Positions 8,502 to 17,884 of a stretch of 64,000 nucleotides of DNA are shown here, piece after piece; within the stretch, counting starts at the first letter, position 1, and every line of letters begins with the position of its first letter. Source of the stretch: Wandonia haliotis (GTDB lineage Bacteria > Bacteroidota > Bacteroidia > Flavobacteriales_D > Crocinitomicaceae); the NCBI RefSeq assembly GCF_039523435.1, contig NZ_BAAAFH010000007.1:186001-250000 (forward strand), written 5' to 3'. The position numbers and the translations under genes are program-made. The notes beneath the pieces were generated by a model that did no database searches, was not told where the DNA came from, and saw nothing but the letters and a program-made list of their open reading frames with translations.

Positions 8502-9797
8502 ATGGACACGTCTAAAAAGAAAGTGGTTATCGTAGGAGCAGGATTTGCAGGTCTGCGATTAGCCAAAAAACTTTCCCCTAAATTTTTCCAGGTTATTCTA
8601 CTGGATAAAAACAACTATCATCAGTTTCAACCCCTGCTTTATCAGGTTTCTACCTGTGGTCTGGAACCAAGCAGTATCAGTTTCCCTCTCAGGAAGATCT
8701 TTCAGAAATACTCCAATGTTTCGATCCGTGTAGCAGAGGTCACTGCTGTTGATAAAGATAACCAGACAGTAGAAACAACCATAGGTAGCATTTCGTACGA
8801 TTATTTAATATTAGCTTATGGTGCAACTACCAATTTCTTTAATAATGAACAGGTAGAAAGTAATTCTTTCTCTATGAAATCAGTCTCAGAAGCACTACTC
8901 CTGAGAAATACCTTACTGATGAATTATGAAAAAGCACTCAACGAGACTGATAAAGAAAAGAGAAGTGCGTTATTAAATGTTGTTATTGTTGGCGGGGGAC
9001 CTACAGGGGTTGAACTGGCAGGAGCTGTCGCTGAAATGAAGCTCAAAATACTTCCTAAAGATTACCCCGAAATCGATTTTCAGGAGATGAATATTTACCT
9101 GATTGAAGCCGGTCCCAAATTACTAGGGGGAATGTCTTCCAAATCAGGAGGCACCGTCTTTGAATATCTAGAAGAACTGGGGGTAAATGTCTGGTTAAAT
9201 ACAGCCGTAAAAGACTATGACGGGGAACATGCACACCTGAGTAATGATCAAACACTTACCAGTAATTGCCTGATCTGGGCTGCCGGAGTAAAAGGTAGCC
9301 GGCTTCAGGGATTACCGCAGGAAGTATATGCTCCTAATGAACGGATTTTAGTTGATACTTTTAACCGGGTTAAGGGAATGGGGAACATTTTTGCCATAGG
9401 TGACATCGCATTAATGAGTTCCGAAAAATTTCCGAAAGGACACCCTCAGGTAGCTCCGGCAGCCATTCAGCAAGCCGAACTACTTGCTGATAACCTGATA
9501 AGAATTCAATCCAATAAGCTTCTTAAAGCATTCCATTATGTGGATAAAGGCAGTATGGCTACTGTAGGTAGAAATAAAGCTACAGCAGAAATTAAAAAAA
9601 TGAAATTTTCAGGATTCATTGCGTGGTTTATCTGGATGGCTGTGCACCTGATGTCTATTGTTGGCGTAAAAAATCGCCTCTTTATTTTTGTGAACTGGGT
9701 TTGGCAGTATTTTACATACGATCCTTCCTTACGGTTAATTATCAAATCTTCGGAGAAAAAGATGAATAACGACCATCAAACAGACCAAAACACATGA
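8502..9797 (+). CDS. ndh: Type II NADH dehydrogenase (NDH-2)
   Basis: A single-subunit FAD enzyme that oxidises NADH and reduces quinone at the inner membrane without pumping protons. VVIVGAGFAG (about residues 8-17) is the FAD Rossmann motif, and VVIVGGGPTGVELAG (about 160-174) is the NADH one. AIGDIA near residue 300 is the second FAD-binding motif, and QPLLYQVST is typical of NDH-2. The C-terminal region rich in Trp and Phe (about 368-410) is the expected membrane-binding part. The stop overlaps the start of the next gene by four bases (ATGA), suggesting coupled translation. Confidence 0.92.
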   Translation: MDTSKKKVVIVGAGFAGLRLAKKLSPKFFQVILLDKNNYHQFQPLLYQVSTCGLEPSSISFPLRKIFQKYSNVSIRVAEVTAVDKDNQTVETTIGSISYDYLILAYGATTNFFNNEQVESNSFSMKSVSEALLLRNTLLMNYEKALNETDKEKRSALLNVVIVGGGPTGVELAGAVAEMKLKILPKDYPEIDFQEMNIYLIEAGPKLLGGMSSKSGGTVFEYLEELGVNVWLNTAVKDYDGEHAHLSNDQTLTSNCLIWAAGVKGSRLQGLPQEVYAPNERILVDTFNRVKGMGNIFAIGDIALMSSEKFPKGHPQVAPAAIQQAELLADNLIRIQSNKLLKAFHYVDKGSMATVGRNKATAEIKKMKFSGFIAWFIWMAVHLMSIVGVKNRLFIFVNWVWQYFTYDPSLRLIIKSSEKKMNNDHQTDQNT

Positions 9798-10588
9798 TAA
9801 ATTCAAGTATTCTACTGACACTTTTCTCCTTGTTTATTCTCTCTTGCTTCAAGCAGAATAATTCCAATACGCCCCTTACTGAAATTTCCAATAATAAGGA
9901 GAGTCTCAACCCGGACTCACTTGAAATCATGGAGTTTTTTACAAATCATCACACACCAAAAGAAGCAAGTGAAAGTATAGGGACGGTTGCAGAAGGAAAG
10001 CTTAAACATGGAAAACTAATTCCTTTCTATGGTGAAAATTACACCTACTTTGATAAAGACAGTTATCTGGCTTCCCGTGCTTTTACTCATGAAAAAATCT
10101 ACTCTATTATTCTTGATTCTTATGCCGATCTTTTAGAAACCCATCCGAATCGGAAGTTCTTTTTGATGGAATTGTCCCGAAAAGAGGGTGGAGAAATTTT
10201 TCCTCATCGAACGCACCAAAATGGGCTGAGTGTCGATTTTATGATGCCAAAACTCAAAAACGGACTTCCCTGTTATACACTGGATTCATTAGGAAAAAGT
10301 CATTATTTACTGGAATTTAACGATCAGGGTGAATACGTAGAAGATACTAGTATAAAAATTGATTTTGATCTTGTAGCTGAACACATCCTTTCGCTAAATA
10401 AAAATGCAAACAAGTTGGGGTACAAAATTCAAAAAGTGATTATTAAAGTTTCTCTTAAAGATGAGCTGTTCAAAACCAGTCACGGACAAAAACTGAAAAA
10501 CAGCTCTATTTATATCGTGAAGAGTTTAACTCCTCTCATTAATAATCTCCACGATGATCATTATCATATTGATTTCCAGAAAATCTAA
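9794..10588 (+). CDS. Lipoprotein, MepA-like penicillin-insensitive murein endopeptidase
   Basis: It should cleave peptide cross-links in peptidoglycan as a zinc enzyme of the LAS type. THQNGLSVDF contains the HxxxxxxD zinc pair, and DDHYHIDF supplies the HxH motif. Both match MepA (peptidase M74). The N-terminus has a short hydrophobic segment ending in LSC, a lipobox, so the protein is probably anchored in the outer membrane and faces the periplasm. It is translationally coupled to ndh. E. coli MepA is exported but is not a lipoprotein. Confidence 0.82.
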   Translation: MINSSILLTLFSLFILSCFKQNNSNTPLTEISNNKESLNPDSLEIMEFFTNHHTPKEASESIGTVAEGKLKHGKLIPFYGENYTYFDKDSYLASRAFTHEKIYSIILDSYADLLETHPNRKFFLMELSRKEGGEIFPHRTHQNGLSVDFMMPKLKNGLPCYTLDSLGKSHYLLEFNDQGEYVEDTSIKIDFDLVAEHILSLNKNANKLGYKIQKVIIKVSLKDELFKTSHGQKLKNSSIYIVKSLTPLINNLHDDHYHIDFQKI

Positions 10589-10692
10589 GTCACGTTCACT
10601 TTTTTTTCAGAGATTACTTAAGCAAAATTTTATTCGTATTAAGGTCTTTTTAAGGTTACCATTCTGATCTTCGCCGCATAGAAGCGAAGAAA

Positions 10693-12003
10693 ATGGCAAT
10701 ACCTTATCACATACGATTTCTGTTCATTCTACTTTTTTCCTTTTCAGTTGTACATGCACAGGATACACTACGACTTCATCGTGAGCAATGTGAGGCTATT
10801 CTACTAAAAGAGAACCTTACACTTTTGGCTCAACAGCTAGAGATATCTCAGTCCGAAGCGCAGGTGATACAGGCAAAACTATGGCCAAACCCAACACTTG
10901 AGTTAGATGAAATCAATTTATGGACCTCACAAAAAGGAACTAATAACCTTAGTTATTTTGGAGATGAGCTTCCACCCTTAGCAGGAAACTTTGGAAGAAA
11001 TCAACAAATTAGTATTTCTCTGGAACAGGTTATAAAGACCGCGGGGAAGCGCAAAAAGCTCATCGCACTGGAGCAGGTTAATGTAGACAAAAGCAGACAA
11101 TATTTTGAAGATGTTATCCGTAACCTGAAACTGGAATTCCGTAAACAACTTACACAGCTCCAGTATCAGGAATTACTCAAAAACACGTATAGTAGACAAT
11201 TATCCTCTATACGTCAGCTTACAAAGGCGTATCAACATCAGGTTGAACAAGGTCATCTCCCTAAAGGAGAATACATTCGTTTGAAAGCGCTTGAGCTGGA
11301 AATCTCCAGAGAAATTCACACAATAAACTCTATCATTAACGAAGTACAAACTGAGTTGAAGGTGTTGATGCATCTGCCTCCTGATGTCACTTTACAACTC
11401 ACTCCGGAAGGATTTTTTGTAGATACTGAAATTTATCAGAGTGTAAATGCTTCATCACTATTGGAAGAAGCGCAAAAATATCGACCGGATTTAAAAATTG
11501 CCGAGCTTGAAATTACTTTTCAGGACAAACTATATACCTATGAACGTGCACAACGTATCCCTGACATCACATTAAAAGGAGGATACGACAGAGGAGGAAA
11601 CTTCATGTATAACTTCATCGGTTTCGGGCTATCTGTCGACCTTCCTTTTTTTAACCGGAATCAGGGAAACATCAGGCAGGCAGAATTCGGAAGGGAAATC
11701 GCTGCAATTCAATTCAGACACCTCAATAACACGATAGAGAATGAAATCATTCTATGTTATCGCAACCTTATGAATACCGTTGAATTCACCAATACAATTG
11801 ACCCCGGTTTTGAGACAATACTCGATGACCTGCTTACCGGGTACACTCAAAATTTTTCGAATCGCAATATCAGTCTTCTCGAATACCTTGATTTTTTAGA
11901 TAGTTATCTGGAAAACAAACAAATCATTTTTGAAACCGGAAAAGAACTCCATGAAAAAACGGAAGAACTCAACTATGTTCTTGGAAAAGACCTTGTGAAA
12001 TAA
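10693..12003 (+). CDS. TolC-family outer membrane channel of a metal efflux system
   Basis: This is the outer membrane component of a tripartite RND pump (CusC/CzcC type). It has a signal peptide ending in VHAQ, then two long helical repeats typical of the outer membrane efflux protein family (KLWPNPTLELDE early, and a second PDLKIAELEI block). There is no lipobox Cys. The gene stands first in a three-gene run with the adaptor (12-base gap) and the pump (40-base gap). I saw no TAnnTTTG box in the 104 bases upstream. A small hairpin (CTTCGC/GCGAAG) lies just before the start codon. Confidence 0.9.
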   Translation: MAIPYHIRFLFILLFSFSVVHAQDTLRLHREQCEAILLKENLTLLAQQLEISQSEAQVIQAKLWPNPTLELDEINLWTSQKGTNNLSYFGDELPPLAGNFGRNQQISISLEQVIKTAGKRKKLIALEQVNVDKSRQYFEDVIRNLKLEFRKQLTQLQYQELLKNTYSRQLSSIRQLTKAYQHQVEQGHLPKGEYIRLKALELEISREIHTINSIINEVQTELKVLMHLPPDVTLQLTPEGFFVDTEIYQSVNASSLLEEAQKYRPDLKIAELEITFQDKLYTYERAQRIPDITLKGGYDRGGNFMYNFIGFGLSVDLPFFNRNQGNIRQAEFGREIAAIQFRHLNNTIENEIILCYRNLMNTVEFTNTIDPGFETILDDLLTGYTQNFSNRNISLLEYLDFLDSYLENKQIIFETGKELHEKTEELNYVLGKDLVK

Positions 12004-12015
12004 AAAACAAATCAC

Positions 12016-13122
12016 ATGAAACGTAAAAAAATAATACACTATATAATTCTCTCGGCTATTGTCCTTACAGGTTGTGGAAATGAAAAAACAGGGCTGACAC
12101 CATCCCACAAGGAACCATTCTGTCTGAATGCGGCTATGAAGAAAAAATCAGAATTCTCGGAGGCTCAGAAAGAACAGGTTACCGAAGGACTTCATCTGAC
12201 CGGATCTGTAGAATCCAACCCGGATCAAGTCATTCACTTTGTCAGTCTGGTAGGAGGTATCATTACGAACACTTCCTTTTCATTAGGTGACGAAGTAAAG
12301 AAAGGACAAGTTCTGGCCGAGTTGCGAAGTCCTGAATTAAGCAGTTTGCAGGCTGAACAAAAAAATCTGGAAGCTCTTATTCGTGTTGCACAACAAAAAC
12401 TGGAGGCCACACAATCGATGTATAGTGATGGGATCTCGTCACAAAAAGAACTGCTGGAAGCGCAAAGTGAACTGGATATTTTGAAATCCGAGAGAGAAAA
12501 AGTGAAGGCAAACTTAAATCTCTTCAGTGCCAGTCCTGAGAAAAACGTTTTTCAAATTAAAGCTCCTGTATCGGGAATTATCACTGCCAAATCAATTGCC
12601 TCAGGAACCCAGATATCAGCAGAATCGGAACCTTTATTTACCATTTCAGATTTGAGTGAAGTATGGGTGATGGCTAACGTATATGCAACAAATGTACAGA
12701 ATATTGAAACCGGAATTCCTGTCGAGATCAGAACCCTATCCTACCCGGGCGAGGTTTTTAGAGGCCAGGTTAATGCTATTTCACAAGTATATGACAATGA
12801 AGCACGCGTTCTGAAAGCACGTATTATTTTACCGAATCCTGAGTTAAAATTAAAACCCGGCATGCCCGTTGACATAATTGCTATCCGGCAGTTGGAAAAA
12901 GAAGCCGTGAGCATCCCCACACAGTCTATTGTTTTTGATGACAATAAAAACTACGTTGTCATTTACAAATCAGATTGCGAACTGGAGATACGGGAAATTG
13001 ACCTACTCTCCAAAAACAACGGAACGAGCTTTATTTCGGAAGGTGTTCTTGAGCACGAAAAGGTTCTCTCTAAAAACCAGTTGTTACTATACGAGCAACT
13101 CAAAAATTTTATGGATCGGTAA
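12016..13122 (+). CDS. RND efflux periplasmic adaptor (CusB/CzcB-like)
   Basis: A membrane-fusion protein that links the inner membrane pump to the outer membrane channel. The N-terminus is a lipoprotein signal ending in LTGC. In order come a barrel-sandwich half (GSVESNPDQ, GDEVKKGQVLAEL), an alpha-helical hairpin (about 110-160), the returning lipoyl half (IKAPVSGIITAKS) and a beta-barrel with LKPGMPVDI. A Cys at the start of the mature protein and a short KSDCELEIRE segment are the only other Cys positions of note. No metal-binding Met/His-rich tail is visible. Confidence 0.9.
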   Translation: MKRKKIIHYIILSAIVLTGCGNEKTGLTPSHKEPFCLNAAMKKKSEFSEAQKEQVTEGLHLTGSVESNPDQVIHFVSLVGGIITNTSFSLGDEVKKGQVLAELRSPELSSLQAEQKNLEALIRVAQQKLEATQSMYSDGISSQKELLEAQSELDILKSEREKVKANLNLFSASPEKNVFQIKAPVSGIITAKSIASGTQISAESEPLFTISDLSEVWVMANVYATNVQNIETGIPVEIRTLSYPGEVFRGQVNAISQVYDNEARVLKARIILPNPELKLKPGMPVDIIAIRQLEKEAVSIPTQSIVFDDNKNYVVIYKSDCELEIREIDLLSKNNGTSFISEGVLEHEKVLSKNQLLLYEQLKNFMDR

Positions 13123-13162
13123 TTTCATTTCCACACCCGGTCGTTAACTTTCAATTACTGAT

Positions 13163-16100
13163 ATGCAAAAGTTTGTCCAACGCATAGTAGCCTTTTCCCT
13201 GAAAAATTCTGTCATTGTATTTTTCTTTACTGCACTATTACTTATTGCAGGGATTTACAGTTACATTCATACTCCGATAGAAGCATTCCCTGATGTTACA
13301 AACACCAGAGCTCGTATCATTACCCAATGGCCGGGAAGAAGTGCTGAGGAAGTTGAAAAATTTGTCACGCTTCCCCTGATGAAACAGATGAACACCATTC
13401 CTAAAAAGTCGGAAGTTCGCTCTATTTCACTATTTGGATTATCCGTCGTAACTGTAATTTTTGACGAAGATGTGGACGACTTTTATGCACAACAATATGC
13501 TGCGAACCGTTTACAGGGCATAGAGCTTCCGGAAGGAACAGATCCTGAAATAGAACCACCCTACGGAGCTACGGGCGAAATATTCCGGTATGTACTTAAA
13601 AGTAAACGTCCGGTGAAGGAGCTTGCCGCCCTCCACGACTGGGTAATTGAACGTGAATTGGTATCCGTCCCGGGAGTTGCCGATGTCGTCAGTTTCGGAG
13701 GAGAAGAGAAAATCTATGAAATAAAAATTAATCCCACTGAACTTCTTAATTATGATCTTTCCCCTCTGGAAGTATTTGAAGCTGTTTCGAAAAGTAATAT
13801 CAATGTCGGAGGAGATGTTATTGAACGTGGAGATCAGGCGTATGTGGTTCGCGGTGTCGGATTACTGGAGAGTATTGAGGATATTGAAAATATCCTGATT
13901 GAAGTAAGAGGAACAACACCTATACTGGTAAAACACGTTGCTGAAGTCAAAGTTTCGGCTAAGCCACGATTAGGAGTCGTTGGTCTTCAGGACGAAGAAG
14001 ATCTGGTTGAGGGAATCGTTATTATGCTCAGGGGAGAAAATCCTGGAGATGTCATTGAACGGCTGAAAGAGAAAATTGAAGATCTCAATGACCGTATTCT
14101 TCCCAAGGATGTGAAAATTGAGCCTTTTATAGATAGAACGGAACTTGTAAACACGACTGTAAGTACGGTAACAAAGAATCTGATCGAGGGAATCATTCTC
14201 GTTTCCATCATTGTATTTATCTTTCTCTACAACTGGCGACTGACCGTGATTGTAGCTTCAGTAATTCCCCTTGCTTTTTTATTTGCAATAGTCATGCTTC
14301 GCATTATGGGAATGCCAGCCAACCTCATCTCTATGGGGTCGCTGGACTTCGGGCTTCTGCTTGAGGGAGCTCTGGTCGTATCGGAAGTTGTCTTTGTAGG
14401 ACTGGAAAAAAGAGCGCACCAACTGGGAATGGAACGCTTTAACCGTATTTCGAAGTCCGGTATTATTAAAAAAAGTGCCGGTAGTGTTGCTTCCTATATC
14501 TTTTTTGCTCTGTTAATTCTTATTATCGCGCTACTCCCCATTTTTTCGTTTCAAAAGGTAGAAGGAAAAATGTTCACTCCCCTGGCCTATACACTTGGGT
14601 TTGCATTACTGGGTTCACTCATTCTCAGTCTGACCTATGTACCCGCCATGTGTAAAGTGCTCTTAACAAAAAACATCGTCGAGAAAGATAACCTTATCAC
14701 GCGAACATTTCGCAATGGTCTCTTTAAACTTTATCTCTATACCAACAAGCATAAAAAAGCAACCATACTCAGTTTTATAGGGCTTCTCTTCATTTGTATT
14801 TTCGGTTTTATGCATCACGGTTCCGAATTTCTTCCGAAACTAAATGAAGGAGCTATTTACATCCGGGCTACCTTGCCAAACAGTGTTAATATCGAAGAAT
14901 CACAACGACTGGCCCGGGAAATGAAAACTGATCTCCGCAAATTTGAAGAAGTAAAATTTGTACTGAATCAGGTCGGTCGTCCGAATGACGGGACCGATCC
15001 AACCGGGTTCTTTAATATTGAATTTCATATTCAATTGTATCCGGAAAATGAATGGGACAGAAAAATCGGAAAAGACGATCTTATTGAAGAAATGCGAAAA
15101 ACGCTGCAACAGTATCCGGGAATTGTATTCGGTTTCAGCCAACCCATACAGGATAACGTTGAAGAATATGTAGCAGGGGTAAAAAGCTCACTTGTTATTA
15201 AAATATTTGGAGAAGACCTCTTTGAACTGGAAGAATATGCCGGGCAGGTAGCTGATGCAATTAAAGATATTCCCGGAATAGAGGATTTGAACGTCTACAG
15301 AAATATCGGTTTACCGGAGTTGCGCATCAAGCTACACGATCACAAACTTGCCCGCTATGGTGTTGATATATCCGATGCACAGGCAGTTGTAGAAATGACC
15401 ATCGGAGGACGAGCCGCTACACATTTCTATGAAAACGAACGGGTATTTGACGTTCGGTTACGCTTCTCTAAGGAGTATAGAGATGATGAAACAAAAATCG
15501 GGGAAATCCTCATTCCTACGAAAGACAATCGTAAGATTCCTCTCAAAGAAATAGCAACGATTGAGTACATCACCGGACCTACATTCATTTACAGAGAAGG
15601 GAGTAGTCGCTATATTGCCGTTGGATTTAGTATAGAAGGGCGTGATCTGGGAAGCACTATTACTGAAGCCAAGGCAAAAGTTGCTCAGGATGTCCAGCTC
15701 CCGGAAGCTAACAAAATGGAATGGGCCGGAGAATTTGAATCCAAGGAAAGGGCAACACGACAACTTGCCATGATTGTTCCCGTATCATTATTGCTCATTA
15801 TGTTCCTGTTATGGTTGAACTTTAATGGTAACAGAAAAGACACACTGGTTTCTTTTCTTGTCCTTCCTTTTGCCTTTATCGGTGGTTATCTGTCGCTGTG
15901 GATTACAGGAACGACCTTTGGTATCTCTGCAGGAATCGGATTTATTATCCTATTCGGAGTTGCCACGATTGACGGAATTGTACTCATCGGAAACATACGA
16001 CAACATCTGGACAGGCGCGTTCCTCTCAAAGATGCTATTTCCAAAGCTGTTTACAGTCGAATCCGTCCTATAGTAATGATCGCTTTGATGGGATCTATGG

Positions 16101-16261
16101 GACTACTTCCCGCTGCCTTGTCATCCGGTATGGGGTCTGAAATTCAAAAGCCATTAGCAATAATGATTGTAGGAGGTCTGATCGTTTGTATGTTATTATC
16201 ACTTACCGTTCTTCCTCAAGTCTATTACATGGTATACCGGAAAGAAGAGAAAAGCAAATAA
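13163..16261 (+). CDS. Heavy-metal RND efflux pump (CzcA/CusA family)
   Basis: A proton-driven inner membrane transporter that exports metal ions. The length of 1032 residues is normal for the HME-RND family. It has the expected order TM1, large periplasmic porter domain, TM2-6, second periplasmic domain, TM7-12. IEAFPDVTN near the start and TWPGRSAEEVEKFVTLPLMKQ-like text are diagnostic. In TM4 the proton-relay and selectivity triad is D395 (LDFG), E401 (LLLEG) and E408 (VSE). CzcA has D-D-E here, so the second acid is Glu. This fits a divalent metal pump better than the CusA copper/silver pattern, but the metal is not certain. Confidence 0.92.
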   Translation: MQKFVQRIVAFSLKNSVIVFFFTALLLIAGIYSYIHTPIEAFPDVTNTRARIITQWPGRSAEEVEKFVTLPLMKQMNTIPKKSEVRSISLFGLSVVTVIFDEDVDDFYAQQYAANRLQGIELPEGTDPEIEPPYGATGEIFRYVLKSKRPVKELAALHDWVIERELVSVPGVADVVSFGGEEKIYEIKINPTELLNYDLSPLEVFEAVSKSNINVGGDVIERGDQAYVVRGVGLLESIEDIENILIEVRGTTPILVKHVAEVKVSAKPRLGVVGLQDEEDLVEGIVIMLRGENPGDVIERLKEKIEDLNDRILPKDVKIEPFIDRTELVNTTVSTVTKNLIEGIILVSIIVFIFLYNWRLTVIVASVIPLAFLFAIVMLRIMGMPANLISMGSLDFGLLLEGALVVSEVVFVGLEKRAHQLGMERFNRISKSGIIKKSAGSVASYIFFALLILIIALLPIFSFQKVEGKMFTPLAYTLGFALLGSLILSLTYVPAMCKVLLTKNIVEKDNLITRTFRNGLFKLYLYTNKHKKATILSFIGLLFICIFGFMHHGSEFLPKLNEGAIYIRATLPNSVNIEESQRLAREMKTDLRKFEEVKFVLNQVGRPNDGTDPTGFFNIEFHIQLYPENEWDRKIGKDDLIEEMRKTLQQYPGIVFGFSQPIQDNVEEYVAGVKSSLVIKIFGEDLFELEEYAGQVADAIKDIPGIEDLNVYRNIGLPELRIKLHDHKLARYGVDISDAQAVVEMTIGGRAATHFYENERVFDVRLRFSKEYRDDETKIGEILIPTKDNRKIPLKEIATIEYITGPTFIYREGSSRYIAVGFSIEGRDLGSTITEAKAKVAQDVQLPEANKMEWAGEFESKERATRQLAMIVPVSLLLIMFLLWLNFNGNRKDTLVSFLVLPFAFIGGYLSLWITGTTFGISAGIGFIILFGVATIDGIVLIGNIRQHLDRRVPLKDAISKAVYSRIRPIVMIALMGSMGLLPAALSSGMGSEIQKPLAIMIVGGLIVCMLLSLTVLPQVYYMVYRKEEKSK

Positions 16262-16267
16262 TAAAAA

Positions 16268-16297
16268 ACAACCCTGCCCGATTTCAGGCAGGGTTGT
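16268..16297. terminator. Bidirectional intrinsic terminator
   Basis: An 11-bp stem (ACAACCCTGCC / GGCAGGGTTGT) just after the pump gene. A run of A on its left serves the convergent small lipoprotein gene as a T run. Confidence 0.85.
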
Positions 16298-16321
16298 AAT
16301 AACTATTCAATAATTTTACTT

Positions 16322-16525
16322 TTATTCAAAGACATTCACTTCACATGAATAATCCACCCCAAGAACACTTCCGCTATCATCACACTGTTCCTGAGCTTCT
16401 TTTAAGGTTTTGTTCTCAATTGTCTCTGTATATGTCAACGAACCGGCTTCGCACTCGCACGCCCAGTCTTTTTTACATGAAACAAGAAATCCTCCCACCA
16501 CAACTAAAATAAGTACCTTTTTCAT
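16322..16525 (-). CDS. Small lipoprotein, unknown function
   Basis: A 67-residue protein with signal sequence and lipobox (GGFLVSC), so the Cys near position 17 should be lipidated. The mature part contains CECEAGSLTYTETIENKT and two further Cys that may form disulfides. The KDWACECEAG start resembles many tiny Bacteroidota lipoproteins, but I cannot give a role. Confidence 0.7.
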   Translation of the reverse strand: MKKVLILVVVGGFLVSCKKDWACECEAGSLTYTETIENKTLKEAQEQCDDSGSVLGVDYSCEVNVFE

Positions 16526-16657
16526 AACCTTGTTTTTTTACGTTTAACTCCATTCAGTATAGCAATTATTATGCACATCAGCATAATAATTAACATTTTT
16601 TAAAAAAATAATCTATTAACGTAAATGCAGTTTTCAGCTAAAAAAAGAAGAAAATTA

Positions 16658-17884
16658 TTACAATCCTTTTAACACAACCCGTTTACTTCTATCTGACTTC
16701 AACCAGTTTTGAATAACAAAGAAATCCGGTAATATTGTCCGGTCAATGGTACCATCAATAATATGATTAACATAGGAAGAACTTTTGGTCTTTAAGAAAA
16801 AGCGTTTCGTATAAAGTGTACCCAAGACCGACCCGTTTAGTTGCGTTTCTCCTTCGTTATAAACCATCCCGGCAACGACTGCATCCTCATCTATCCTGAT
16901 TTTAACAGGATTCCGGTAATCCGGAGACGTGGAAGTAATCAGAATACTACCGTTTACACGTGCTTTACCGGCTATATTGACGGCTGCTTCAAATACTCTT
17001 CTTCTGGCATCGTCTCTGTCCTGTAAAAAAACAGACGAAGGAAAATGTAAGTCTACTTGTTCTTCAATCTCCACTCTTTCTGTTGCATACAGTTGTAAAC
17101 TACCTGAAAATCCTTTTTCGATCCGGATAACAGGCGCAATCAACAGAATATTATCCAGTTTCGATGATTTCCCCACGAAAATTGAGTCGGAAGAACTGAA
17201 AATCATATTTCCGGAAACATTAATATTTTCCAAATGTATCGGGTTGACAGACTCGTATAAAACGGTATTATTTGTAAACTCAACTATGGTATCATCCGGA
17301 ATTTGGTAGATCATATCAAAGTCATATTCTCTGAAAAAATCGCGTACATCAATCTGTGCTATGACGTCTGATAACTCAGGTAAATATCTGTCCGAGATCT
17401 CTTTATTCCCGTAATATAATTTATCTCCCTTAAAGTTTTTACCTTCTACATAAGCACGCTCTATGCCGCGTTTTGGCAGGAAAACATTTCCCCTGATTTT
17501 CGTCGTACCTGTTACTTTTAGTGGTTGATCGGTATCGGCCAGATATAAGGCGGTAGTGTTATCCAGTCGGCTTCCGATGAGAAATGATTTGGTTCGGGAA
17601 TAATTATTTCTTCCGGATGTTACTGAAATAATACGAAAAATCCCCCAGGGTTTGTCCGTAATGGAAACTGTATCCTGCCCCATAAGAATCTGGTCAGTAC
17701 CTTCAGAAGGATTCGCCAGTCCGTAACTTAACCCCGAATACAGATTGGTGAGTACCTGTTCCTTATTTTGCTGAGTGGTTATTAACCATCGGCTCCCGGA
17801 AGCAATCATGATAATAGCAAAACAAAACAATGCTACAAATAGCATCAGCAGCACAGCATAGGTCATTGCTGAGGCACGAATCAT
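16658..17884 (-). CDS. Membrane-anchored beta-rich protein with pilin-like N-terminus
   Basis: I do not recognise a named family. Residues about 5-30 form one hydrophobic segment after a short start (MIRASAMTYAVLLMLFVALF), followed by a helix with Gln and Asn. This looks like the N-terminus of PilX-type minor pilins. The remaining 350 residues are rich in short strands with repeated turns (KVTGTTKIRGNVF, GKARVNGSILI, ETQLNGSVLGTLY). That suggests a right-handed beta-helix of the kind seen in bactofilin-like or polymer-forming proteins. Its start overlaps the stop of the MORN-repeat gene by four bases, so the two are translated together. Confidence 0.75.
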   Translation of the reverse strand: MIRASAMTYAVLLMLFVALFCFAIIMIASGSRWLITTQQNKEQVLTNLYSGLSYGLANPSEGTDQILMGQDTVSITDKPWGIFRIISVTSGRNNYSRTKSFLIGSRLDNTTALYLADTDQPLKVTGTTKIRGNVFLPKRGIERAYVEGKNFKGDKLYYGNKEISDRYLPELSDVIAQIDVRDFFREYDFDMIYQIPDDTIVEFTNNTVLYESVNPIHLENINVSGNMIFSSSDSIFVGKSSKLDNILLIAPVIRIEKGFSGSLQLYATERVEIEEQVDLHFPSSVFLQDRDDARRRVFEAAVNIAGKARVNGSILITSTSPDYRNPVKIRIDEDAVVAGMVYNEGETQLNGSVLGTLYTKRFFLKTKSSSYVNHIIDGTIDRTILPDFFVIQNWLKSDRSKRVVLKGL

